The position numbers and the translations under genes are program-made. The notes beneath the pieces were generated by a model. That model was not told the DNA's origin. It saw only the letters and a list, made by a program, of their open reading frames with translations, and did no database searches. This document shows, in pieces, positions 35,966-47,791 of a stretch of DNA of 64,000 nt; the stretch's first letter is position 1; every line of letters starts with the position of its first letter. Source of the DNA: Onchocerca volvulus (lineage: Eukaryota; Nematoda; Chromadorea; Rhabditida; Onchocercidae); assembly GCA_000499405.2 (NCBI GenBank), contig HG738140.1, positions 9,265,560-9,329,559 on the forward strand, read 5' to 3'.

Positions 35966-38900
35966 ATGTCAGGTGCTTCTTCGCTGAATTCAGTTTATGG
36001 AGAAGAGGAAGAAGCGGACAATCAGGATGATGAAGATCTTGATTTTTATGCGATTCTAAATGTGCCGAAAGATGTAAGTTTTCCCTAGTGATTCAGACTT
36101 TACAAAAAAAAAAAAAATTCTCTTTTGATTTAAACGAAACATTTTTACATCAATTTATGGGAGCTAGTTTTAATTAATGATGTATTTCATTCAGTGCAAT
36201 ATTCAACGATAATGGAAGAAAACACCCAATTTAAATAAATTTTTGATATTTGATTGAAATTTTGTGAAATTTGGTAGACTAAATTTGTATCATATTTACT
36301 TAATTTCTCAGTTACTAACAGAAATGAAAAAATTATCAAATGCAGGCAACACTGGATGAAATTAATAAATCATATCGACAGAAATGTTTGATGTTCCACC
36401 CAGATCGACACCGTGATCCTGATGAAAAAAAGGATGCCGAGAATTTTTTTTTTAAATTACGCAAGGCACACGAAAGTAAGTTTTGTCATTTAAATTTGCG
36501 GCATCATTGTCTAGACAGTTTTTAGGATGAAGAAATTGATATGGTCAATAACACAACAAAATAATTTAATTGTAATTTTCTAAGGTCTATTTCTATAGCG
36601 CTTTCTGATCCTAAACTGCGAGCAATTTATGATGCGGTTGGACTACAAGGACTTGAATTGCATGGCTGGGAACTTATTCCCAAATCAGACAATGCTGAAA
36701 ATATTAGACGAGAATATGAGTTCCTCAAACGTTTACGAGAAACAGAAATAATGTTGCAACGGGTTCATCCTTCTGTAAGTGTATTTATTTCAAGTTTTTT
36801 AATCATTAAATGAGATGTTCATCCTTTTCTTACTCTGATATTAACAGCCATTATGAATACAAGAAGAAATTTTGTCACTTTGTTAGTGAGTTCAATAGAA
36901 TTTTTGTAATCGAACTCTATTTCCAGGGCTTATTTGTGTGTAAAACGTCTTTGACAGGAATTTTTACTTCGAATCCTGAACTGAGGTTTTCTTTTTTTAA
37001 TTAATTCTTCAATCCAATTTTTCCTTGCATTTGAACAACTTCGATTTCCTTTATTTTCGAGAAAAATTGGAAAGAAATTAAAACACAATAATATTAAATA
37101 AATTTTATTCGAAAATTTTTTGAAGAATTATTTTCATTTTTTAAAAATTGTTTTCGTTTATAAATACTGTTCTAATTAATGCGAAAACAAGTAAAAAAGT
37201 GTGCTCTAAGAATGCAACTTGTGGAAAATAGATTAAAAATGTTATTTTAGATGTCCTCCGCAAATTACCGGTTTATCTCTGTCCCAGAATATTGAATGTG
37301 CAATGACAGCAAAAGACAAAGTGGGCTTGAACGGTCGTGTCAAAGTGAATAATGGTAAAGGTGATGGAGCATTTACGTTGCATTGGAAAAGAGTGATCTC
37401 ATCATCATGTCTAGTTGAGGTATTCATGTGGTTTTCTCCATGAGATATGAAGAGAAGATTATGTAAAGACAATTAAAATATCTGAAATAAAAAAAAAAAA
37501 AAACTTTTTTCAGCTCACTACAACTTTTACGCCAGACTCGATATTACTAGGATGCAAATACGCCAAAAGTATATACTTGAAAAATGCAATTGTGATACAG
37601 CCTTCAGTTCAATATTTTCCACTTTATTCAGCTATCAATCCGGGCTGCACTTTTAGTATGTTCACTCTGTTTTTTATCTCAGAGCTGCATTCAAATTCAC
37701 ATTTGACAAAAAATTAATTTGACAGATATGAATTTAATCAGTAATCGGCTGCTGGAACTTATCTTTTTTCAGTCCTCTCTAGGAATTTACATCCATGTTG
37801 GCAAGGATCTATAATATATCACTGTGGATTGCAACCGTCCTTGACTACATCTCTGATTCATACCGAGTTGAATATGCCGAAGTTCCTTATTAATTTAATG
37901 GTTGGCTTTTTCAGGTCTTTTTAAGAGCTATGCGTATTGTTTAATTAGTATCAATCATACAAATAAGAAAGTGAAAGAATAATTAAAGTGGTAAAAATTT
38001 TTTAGGAAGTCACTTTTGTTATTTATATCAATGATAAATATTTTAGATATCACCAGTAAATTCAAATATTCGAGTAGTCTATACGAAACGAAGTGTAGAA
38101 CAGGATTCATTTACCGAAACTTCGTGCATATTTTCATTAATGGGTATTATGCCAGCAGTTGCATTTGAAAAACGTTTATCAAGATATTCTCGAATTGGAT
38201 GTAGTGTTTCATTTACTTTTCCTTCTTGTCTTTTACAAGCTAAATTTAGGTGAGTATTGTTCAGATCTGTTTAGCTTCTTTAACTTCATATCAATATTTA
38301 TTTTCGTAGATGATATTTTATTTCTCATTTATTTAAGGTTGAAAACGGGTACCTCAGTTTATGATTATCAATTTTTGTTATGTGATAGCGAAGAAGATAT
38401 AGCACGTTCAACTTTATATGGCATTATTATACCGATTGCAACTTTTTATTTACTGAAAGGAATTTTTCGACACACGTACGAACGTCTCATATCATTGTTT
38501 GAAGATCATTCGGAAGAGCGGCAGGTATTCAAATACAATTATTAGAGGATAAAAATTAGTACAGCGGAAGTATAGATTAGAACTAGTATTAAATATTTAT
38601 TTGTGTTAGATTGCTTATATGAAGCGTACTTGTACATGGTTTATCATAAAAGTTCCAAAAATCTTGAAAAAAAAAAAAATATTTAGGTAGATGCTGTTAA
38701 ACGTGAGGAAGCAAACAATATCATAGATTTGATGAGACGTACAGCGGAACGAATAGCGAAAGAGGAAGAACAGAAACACGGTTTAATTATCATAGAAGCG
38801 AAATACGGTCAAATGATCGGAGAAGGCCATAATGCATTGTCGTATCCACTGTTAGGCACTCGTATTATTGATGTTACAGTGCCGTTACAAGCTATGGTTA

Positions 38901-39993
38901 ATGATTCACAATTAAGGATATACTCTGGAAAAGTAAACATTCGTCTTGCTTTCTTAGCACTTTTTTTTTTTCAATTTGATATATCATTAGCATCATTAAT
39001 TTCTTGGTTCTTTAAATCTATAAAATTTTGTTAACAGACACTCACAAAACAAAATAACAAGAATCGTGGCAATATGAGATCATATGAAAATTTCAGAATT
39101 GGGATAAAAGTTTTGATAGAATTGCACTCTTTTTTATGAATAACGTCTGCTGAAATCATGCAATTCTTTGAATGAAGAAATGTTAGAACAATTTTTGGAA
39201 ATTCGTTCAGAATTACGTTATACAATATAAGTATATGAAAAATATTGAAAATAGGTTTGCAATTAATGGATGTAATAATCAATATAATGATTAAGAAACT
39301 GCCACCGAATCGATTTTTGATCATAAATTCGTAGAACTGCTAAGGAACTCAACTTAGAAAATTTTAGGAAACAGTGTTACTTCATGATCACAAATAACAT
39401 CACTGCTGAATAACCGCGCATTGCATGTTATACGTAGTTTTATCTTCTTCCGCTCCTTTTCTTTTTATCAATACTGTTTTCTATTTGCAGAGTCAATTGC
39501 CAGGATTTTATGATCCTTGTCCGACAGAACCGAAAATGCTACGTGTCGTTTACAAATACAAAGATCATATTCATTCTGTTTCAGTGCCGGATGAAGTTGC
39601 TTTGCATATACCAATGATGTGTCAGTTTTTTTTTTTCTTTTTTTGGAAAACATTCTCTCAAAATTTCCCAGGAGCATTGCAATATTTCCTTTAGTTTTGT
39701 AGCTTGAACAGAAGTATAGTTTATGCGAGTACTTATGAAACCACAACCACCGTGAATATTTAAAAATTTTTACACCTTAATGAAAGATAGCATGAGCTTC
39801 AAGTTAAAAAAAAATTTTTTCGGATCTTTTGAAGTTTTATGTGATTAACTGTATGGGAATGTATTAAATCGAAGAAAAAAGAATGCCATTTGAAAAAATA
39901 AGAAGTGAACTTATTTTAATGTATGTTGATGAAAGGCAGAACACGTTTGCTGAGAAACATTTTTTCATTACAGCTCATCGTCTGTCTCTCTGA
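35966..39993 (+). CDS. DNAJC11: DnaJ (HSP40) homologue, subfamily C member 11
   Basis: Twelve exons sum to 1698 bases (565 aa plus stop; human DNAJC11 is 559): 35966-36073, 36346-36475, 36599-36774, 36927-36985, 37251-37419, 37514-37655, 37773-37900, 38047-38249, 38338-38524, 38687-38932, 39491-39620, 39974-39993. All phases close. An N-terminal J domain begins about residue 25 ([20 protein letters not shown]) with the catalytic HPD motif in [17 protein letters not shown]. It is followed by [19 protein letters not shown], the DNAJC11-type sequence after the J domain, then a long beta-rich middle region, a coiled helix ([20 protein letters not shown]) and the C-terminal DUF3395 part ([28 protein letters not shown], ending SHRLSL as human ends SHRI). 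The known role is at the mitochondrial membrane with the MICOS/SAM assembly in cristae organisation. The tiny last exon is supported by the conserved SHR ending. ATG has in-frame acidic sequence right after it, as in the family. Confidence 0.95.
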
Positions 39994-42420
39994 TTAGCAA
40001 ATTTTGAGCGTATTGGGCGCAATGTTGTGCTGGACTGTTGTACATCGACTGGTTGATGATTCGTTTATTGTGTGCTTCGTGATCATCGATGGCTTTTTTT
40101 GCTATCATTTCTTTGTTTCAGTTGACTTTTATCTGTTTTTCTTATTATAATTTTTTGCAAGAGCAAGCAGTTTAATCATCATTGCAGCAAGACTTGTTTA
40201 CAGGATTCACCTGATATTCTTATAATCAGAATTTTATCCTATTTGGGAGTTTTGATTCATGTATTCAATTCTTAATCTAGGAAATAGGCTTAGGATTTTT
40301 TAATTAGCACTAAAAGAAGAAGAAACTATATAATAAGAGAAGAGACAAGGAAAAAAGAGGAAAAAACGATAAGGAAGATTATTATTATTATATTAGCGAC
40401 ATTATTATTGTCATTATTATTATTATTTTGGTATTACTATTATAATATTGTTATCATTATTATGATACTATTGTTATCATTAGCAATGTAGTACAGCAAG
40501 TCCAACGGGCTTTTCGAAATGAAATTTTGACTCTCTTTTTGAATCGCAAACCCAGTGAGACTTGGAAATTAACGAGATAGTGTTTTTCATCCATTATTCA
40601 AATACTTTTATCAATTATTTCTAGTTCCCCACAATGAATTGAATACAATGATATTTCATTGCATCATGATTGACTGATAAATATTAACAGACTGCAAGTA
40701 TGCCACAAATTTCCAAAGAGTACATTGCATAGCAGTTCGTAACAGAGAAGTTTGTGTTGTTTTTCTGCCACTGTTTCACATTTTATGTTAGTTTTAGGAA
40801 TCTTTTTTTTTTTTACAAAAAAATTTGCATGTTTAGTGTTATCTATGACGTCGGTTTTAGTAGTTTGTTTAGAAATGATTGATTGTGTCACGCGTATTTA
40901 CTTGCGTGATTTTATAAAGTCAATATTGTTAGTTGTATTTGCTAGTTTTTTTTTTTCGGGAATAGGATTTCTTAAATTCATAAACAACTGTCGATGCAGG
41001 AAATGAAACATAAGATCTGTTTAAATTATATCAAAAATTATGTATGTCATACGGTTCTCGTTTTGTTCATTTTTCATTGATCGTGAAATGTTCATGCACT
41101 GGCACATTTCGAGTAAAGTGTGACAGTGCTAATTTCTATATAGCATTTTGTAAACAATTTATCATTTTGATTTATTATATATTATTCAGGTCAGTATCTA
41201 AAATTGCGCTATATTTTTATACCTCTGAAATGTTAAAAAATAATGGTAGTGCTGACGAGTATTGCATGTACTTTTTCCTTATGAAGTATGACGAAAAAGT
41301 GTCTTTGAATGAGTTTTGTTTTAGGTCATTTTTTGATTGTTGTTTACCATTCAGTTTATTTTGTTAGGCTTTTAATATATTTCACAAACTTGTTATTAAA
41401 TTTTGTTATGAATGAAGATTTCATGTAAAGAATTCTTATATGTAGTTTTGAATACGTTTTAAACTATTACTATCTAAATTGATTACCTAATTACTGTTTC
41501 TTAGTTTCAGTTATTTTTTAGCTTTATAATTCTTCAGCCTTAGTTACGCTTACAATAAGTCTGACCCTTTAATGTTCTAGTTAGGACTTTAGGAACGAAT
41601 TTTACATATATTTTTGCTATGAAATCACTATATTTGTGAGTAATGTTCTTCATTCTTTGGTCTTTGTTGCTCAAAATTTCTGGTGTATAACAGAAAGATC
41701 GTCGTTTGTATGACGAGTCAAAAGCTGAATAGTGAAAATTCTCATTTCTTATAGAATAGTTTGATGTTTATTGATTCCCGTAATGTGGTCGATTTCGACC
41801 TTTTTTTTATAAATTTGTCTATTGCGAAAGCAAATAATGAAGAGCTCCAGGAGAATGTTACTTTGAAAATTCGTATTTCTTTTTAACTTTTTTGTTAGGT
41901 TTTTGAACATTATCTCTTTGTGATGCGGGTTTAATGGATTTATCATTTACCGCAAAATATAATAGAATGTTGTTATAGATGAAATGATTTTACATAAGCC
42001 AAGTGTTTGATCCCAATTTCAGTTGTCATCCAGGCATTGTTCATTGAGATTTTTGTGAAAGCCAGTGATCTTGAGATATTATTTATTACTTTCGTTGTTG
42101 AAACTTCAAAATCTTGCGGTATTCGTACTTCAGAAATAAATTTCAAGACGAGTTATATTTCCGAAGTTTGAGTAATTAACTTTGGATTTTATAGTGTTTC
42201 TCAGGTAATAAAGGACAATTTCATTTCGAACAGCAACCGCTAAAGAAGAAATTGATTTTCAGTATATAATACGGTGTTAGCTAAAATAACTGAATTTCAC
42301 GCTTATCCAGCAGTGTTACTAATAAGATCTATTATTTTAAAACCATTTTTTGCAGATAATTCGGTTCTGGTGATCGTATACTGCTTTTAATTATCGCATA
42401 TTACTGGAAAATTCAACACT
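39994..42420. other. Intergenic region between DNAJC11 and the BRI3-like gene
   Basis: No gene seen. Includes a TAT/TTA-rich stretch at about 40380-40490. The open frame at 41044-41367 (107 codons) has no recognised motif or splice partner. A strong acceptor (CATTTTTTGCAG) ends at 42355, 65 bp before the BRI3-like start codon, which is probably a trans-splice or 5' UTR acceptor. Confidence 0.5.
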
Positions 42421-44196
42421 ATGTCAGGAAAGGAACAATCAGAGAGCAGCATATTATCAACACCAATAGAGGAAAATTCTTCATCAAACATAATTGGTCA
42501 AACTACTGCTTCATATCAGCAGCCACCATCTGTACAACCTGATTTACTTCTTGGCCCTCAACCACCAGTCAGGTGTGATATGGGATTACCACCGTACAGG
42601 TTTACTTCGCTTTACGATGCATTTGCCATTATAAACTCAAGAAATTGATCATTTTTTCTTAATAGAAAAAAATTTGACTCAACATTTCAGCAGATGAATT
42701 ATTATTATTCATTTCTTGACCAAATTGTTGTATTGCCGAATTAATATATTGTTATTATTTTAACTTGTTTATTTTATAGAGTTGCGCAACCAAAATTAGT
42801 CATAATCAGTGAAAGTTGGCAATGAAGTGAATAAATTTACAACTGAAAAAGGCCATGAAGACATTGCATTTATATTATCTTATGTTGACTACTTAAACAG
42901 TTAAAAATAGTTGTTTATAAAAAATTGAAAAAGGGAAAAAAATTAAAAAATTTTTGCAGAGAACCTCCCCCTTCATATCAAGCAGCGATGGCATATCCAG
43001 CCGCTTCAGGGCCATATTCGACTAATTCAGATAATGCGACATTTCCAAAACCTTATACTGCTGTTCCTCCGTATCCTTCGCTGTCACTTCGGAACCAGTT
43101 GTTTCTGCCAACAACGCCTCCTCTATTACGTTTGTTTTATTTTAAATTTGTTTCATTTTTGCATCTAGTTTTTTAAATATCCTCAAATATACATATCTCG
43201 TTTCGCATAATTCCAATATGTAAAAAAAGCAAATTACATTGGATAACCTATACTAATAGATCAGAAAGTAAGAAATCACATTTTAACAATTTGGAGCACT
43301 GTCATTCAAGAAAAAAAAATGTTGAACCGTATGATACTAATGCATGTTCGATACATAATGAATTATATATTCTGTAGTTCTGTAGTGCAGTTCGTATATA
43401 TATACATCAGTTATTAGATGAGTAAATAAATAAGTTTCAGTTTCACTGCATCAATGATAAAGACAGTATTTAACGAAATATTTTTTTTTTCAGCATAAAT
43501 ATAACATTATTTAATATTTACCTTTCTCGATTTAATTGCAGTGTAAGTTTGTATCCACTTGTCTTTTTTTTTTTTTTTTTCATTCGAAATACAGGTTTGT
43601 TTATGTTTTTAATTAGTGTTTCAGCTTCTGCATCATTACAACCTCCTCCAGTAGCTATATCACGTTCAGGACACTGCGCCCATTGTGGAGTAAGTTTAAT
43701 TTTTTTCTTATATTTCATTCTTTGATCATAATCATGATAATTTTGCTTAACCTTATTTTTTAAGCATTGGATTACCTGTACTTATCAATATACATCGCTT
43801 TTTACTCAGCATAAATATGACATTATTTAATATTAACCTTTCTCTATTTAATTGCAATGTAATTTGTATCGCATTTGTCTTTCTTTTTCATTCAAAATAC
43901 AGGTTTACTCTATTGATCTTTTAGTAAAACTTCATTTCCCCTTTCAGCAGTTTTATTTGCATTACTGTAGAATGATTGAACTTAATACTTATAAAAATTT
44001 GTCTCTTATATTTTCACTCTGCATTTTTTTGATTATTGTTTTTCAGATTGGAACTATCTCTGGACAGACGGATCTGTTTTGTTTAATATGTTTGGTACTG
44101 TTAGCAGTCTGTACATTTCCTGTTGGTTTACTCTTCTTATGTTTTATTCCATGCACAGTTCACAAACGATGCAGTCATTGCCGCAGGATTGGATAG
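42421..44196 (+). CDS. Brain protein I3 (BRI3)-like membrane protein
   Basis: Four exons, 42421-42599, 42960-43129, 43625-43689 and 44047-44196, give 564 bases (187 aa plus stop) with consistent phases. Residues 1-120 are Pro/Ser-rich with PPxY-type motifs (GLPPYR, EPPPSYQAAM, VPPYPSL), as expected for binding WW-domain ubiquitin ligases. The C-terminus has a CxxC pair (GHCAHCG), a hydrophobic hairpin-like segment (LFCLICLVLLAVCTFPVGLL), and a second CxxC pair (KRCSHCRRIG). This matches BRI3 (CPVC, a FPFGFICC-type segment, CPNC) more closely than LITAF, which has the same overall idea of two zinc-binding halves around a membrane-inserted helix. BRI3 proteins sit in lysosomal and endosomal membranes. 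BRI3 is usually about 125 aa; the extra length here is the Pro-rich N-terminus. LITAF-like is the main alternative. Confidence 0.8.
43491..43906. repeat. Direct repeat pair of about 100 bp flanking exon 3 of the BRI3-like gene
   Basis: Copy 1 (43491-43598) and copy 2 (43807-43906) both start CAGCATAAATAT and run through ACATTATTTAATATT, CCTTTCTC.ATTTAATTGCA, TTTGTAT, CTTGTCTTT or ATTTGTCTTT, and CATTC.AAATACAGGTTT. Differences are single bases and T-tract length. Exon 3 (43625-43689) lies between them. This suggests a duplication of intron sequence around the exon. Confidence 0.85.
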
Positions 44197-47100
44197 TCGT
44201 TATATATTTAAAAAAAAAAAAAAAAAAGAAACGACTGAACCTGCATAATTTTTTATGAATTTCTAGATTTATATAACTGATTAAATTCACTTATGTATGG
44301 AAATCAGAAATTCTAGTTCATAATCTTAAAAGTTGTTCAAATAACAAATCAAGTAGTAATCTAGAATATTATCTTTGGTTTTTGCAAGCTAGATCAATCA
44401 CTTTATGAATTAGCATCGTTATCCACCAAAGTTCTTTATCGGAAGTTTCTGTTTGTCTTATCATAGCGATAAATTTTCCTTCACTTCCGTCACTTTGTTT
44501 ATCTGCGACTGTGATATAATGGATTTGTTCGCGTTTCGAATATGACCATTTTCAGATTATATATATTTGCTAATTATAATTTGCTTAAGATGTAGTTTTT
44601 TTTTTTGTTTCAGTAATACTAATGAATTACACATTAGTCATTAGATATTCAAGCATCAAGTGTCCTTATTCACTAAGCAAAGGCTGTTTAATTCAATTTG
44701 TATGGTTTATTCATTATTAATATTATGTGTGGGAACTGATTATGCAGCTAGTTTTTATAATTGTTATTTTCGTTTGAATCATTTGACTCTTTCATTTTTG
44801 TTAAATTTACTTCCTTAATGATTTTCATATCAGTTTATTGGCGTGCGGAGGATTTTCCTTCAGGTAGCTATAGTCTACCCTAACTTTTGCAATACTTTTG
44901 GAAATGATATCCAAGATAAGAAATTTTTTATGTAGTGCTTCGCTCTGTTTATCATTAAACATTTTATATGAAAATTAATTTTACATATCATAATACGTTT
45001 ATATAAATGTAGTTTTTTACCATTGTTTTCTTTCTAGTTCATGCCAACATTGTTTATCGAATCAAATCTTTTCTATTTTTGCTATTTTATGATGGTTTAT
45101 ACAGATATATATATATATATAAGTATGCAGTCAAGGTAAACTCTTCCTTTTTTTCATACTTATTTTTAAATGCTAAAAAAATAAAAAGAGATTCTAGCAT
45201 ACTTTTATATGATATTTTAATTAATTTTTACTGAAATATTTGTAGATTAGAAAAATACCTGTCGGTTTAAATGTTGCGGAAGTTTAATTATCTTAGAACT
45301 GCCCGCAGTATAATTCATATCCAGCGCTGTTAACTGTCTTTCATTGCTGCTTTCCAATTTTTTATAATTGATTTACTTTTCTTCATTTACTTCGCATAAT
45401 TTTATATTTTCAGTATTTAAAAAAAAAAAATCGATTCAATAGAGGTTTTCACTTCCTTTCTGAAACAAATTGAATAGGTATATCGGTTCAGTCCAAAGAT
45501 ATCTTCTATTTTGAAACGAATAAAGAGGAAGTATCTTGTTAGTACTTTCGGTACAAGATTTCTTTTCGATATTTTCTACTATTCTAATTTTTCTAGCATA
45601 ATGCACATTGGTAATGATGTTTCATTTTCTTTTCATTTGTTTCTTTTCTTTTTTTTTTTTTTTTACTGCCTTACATTATTCGTTTTCTCTCCACTTTTTA
45701 GTATTTCATAATAATAAACCATGGTTAATGTCCGGATGCATTAATTTTTGTATATTGGATTTTGAATTCATCGTCATATAAAGTTTTTGGGATTTTTCGA
45801 ACCAAATAATAAATAGAATAATATATTCTCAAATATTATATCCGGATTCTTGCTTACTTTCGGATATTTGTTGTGGTTTATTGAGTTGCTTCGGAATCAA
45901 TATTATTGGTATCATTTGTCGGGAAACTTGAATTTGTGACACAATCGAATCTCAAAATTGGGTAATGAAACCATTTATTATAAAAAATTTGACATTGCTA
46001 CACGATGAGTAACAATTACAAATTAACAATATCAATAAAACAAATTTGATGACAAATTTATTAACAAAAAAGGAAGGGAAAACAAAATGAAGAAAATTAA
46101 AAAAAAAACCGGAATTGGAGCATTAAACCGTTCCCGTTGATATCCTCGTTTAAAATGATAGAAGAGGGCGTTTTTTATAGCGCATGAGGGTGCAATAGAC
46201 ATTGGCATAATTAGAGGTTGCAAAGCTATTAAAGAACAAAGAAATGACTCAACATATCTAAAAGAGTCACAAATTATCTGAATGAAATTTTCTTCGGTTA
46301 CTCCATCATTTTTAATTTCTGTACTATTATCGTTCGTATATGATTAAATCTTATACTTGCAGTCTTAAATTACCAAAGAAAGAAGATCTGTGCTTGCGGA
46401 TGCTTGAAATATCTATATTAGCAGAAGCTATTACGTGGTGGCTTTTACGATATTACAACTGAAAAAAAAAGAAAAACCAAATTATATAATGCCCTATGCT
46501 GTTTGTTTCTTATTGTAATAAGTCAGAGGACGAAAAATTTAAATTACAATAAAAATGGCTGTATTTTTTAAAAACAATATACAAATAGTCAAGATATAAT
46601 AAATTTGACTAAGCAATTGAAATTCTCTAGAATATATATTCGTAATATTATTATATTGTTTCGCAATCGCTCAAAACATCCATGAATAATTTCAGGCAAT
46701 ATGTTGGATTATATTTCAGAAGCTATTTAAAATGTTTTTTGCAGTATCTTTCTTGTTATTTCAATCTAAATTTTATTTATTTCGGATTTTTTATCCCAAA
46801 ATAAGTCTGTTGCCTGAAATCGTTTCAACAAGAGAATATATCATGATGATATTGTCTGCTTAGATTATAATTATATTGAACATATCATGACTGTATTTAA
46901 ATATTGATTAAAAGTTGTTTTCAGAATGAAACTGCTCAATATAATTACTTTGGATTGGTTTTTGATGTCTTCTATGTTTAGTTAAATTCCTTGTTGAAAA
47001 ACTTCAAAAATGATTTTTGAGCATCTGGTTAGTTAAAATTGCGGAATAACTCATACAGCTCAAGTAGGAACTTTTATCATTGTTTATTACCAGAAAAAAT

Positions 47101-47230
47101 TATTTGAGGATATACGTGTAATGAAGTTGGCTTCAAAAGTATTTCAAACTGTTAGGAGGCTTTCACTGGGAAAATAGTCTGTCAATCTCGAAACATCAGT
47201 TCATTGAAACGCTGCTATCTTTGATTTTAT
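44197..47230. other. AT-rich non-coding region
   Basis: No gene seen. Contains the BRI3-like 3' UTR, starting with an A tract near 44207-44227, and a short TA repeat near 45109-45121. Open frames are Phe/Lys-rich and under 70 codons. Confidence 0.55.
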
Positions 47231-47791
47231 ATAGTAGCCTAAAATGATGTTAATATAACAACAGAATGATCAAGTTTGGTTTCACAGTTTCATACGATAA
47301 AAAAGAAACTATTCCAGGAAAAACTGGTAGGATGTTGTGTGAATATTTAAGCGCAATTATAATTGATAGATTTCAACTTTTCAGATTAATTTTAAATTAT
47401 TATTGATTGGTTTTTTGTTGGATTGATTTCTTTAAAACCTGATACAATTTGTTTTCCCACAGTTAATAATTTTTATTAAGCAATTTTCCATATGAAAAAT
47501 TTCGGGCTGATTTATTGAAACAGAATATTACTTAGGAGTAGGCTATGAGTTTAGATTTATGTAGTTACTTAGACATTCGTTTTGATTGTTAATGAGATTA
47601 GATAAGTTAAAGAATTGAGATTTAAGCGATAGTTTACCATGATTTAGGCTCTGGTATATATATATATATATATATATATACATACAACATCCTACCAGTT
47701 TTTCCTGGAATAGTTTCTTTTTTATCGTATGAAACTGTGAAACCAAATTTGATCATTCTGTTGTTATATCAACATCATTTTAGACTACTAT
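47231..47791. repeat. Long inverted repeat, two arms of about 110 bp
   Basis: Left arm 47231-47340 and right arm 47682-47791 are reverse complements with about four mismatches in 110 bp (about 96%). The spacer is 341 bp. The right arm is bounded by TA repeats and by a second short inverted pair (AGGCTCTGGTATATATA at 47646-47662 against TATATATAATACCAGAGCCT at 47791-47810). No transposase frame lies inside. It may be a fold-back element or a recent inverted duplication. Confidence 0.9.

Noticed and set aside
41044..41367. 107-codon open frame between DNAJC11 and the BRI3-like gene
   Set aside because: T-rich composition giving Phe/Ser/Cys codons, no motif, no convincing exon borders.
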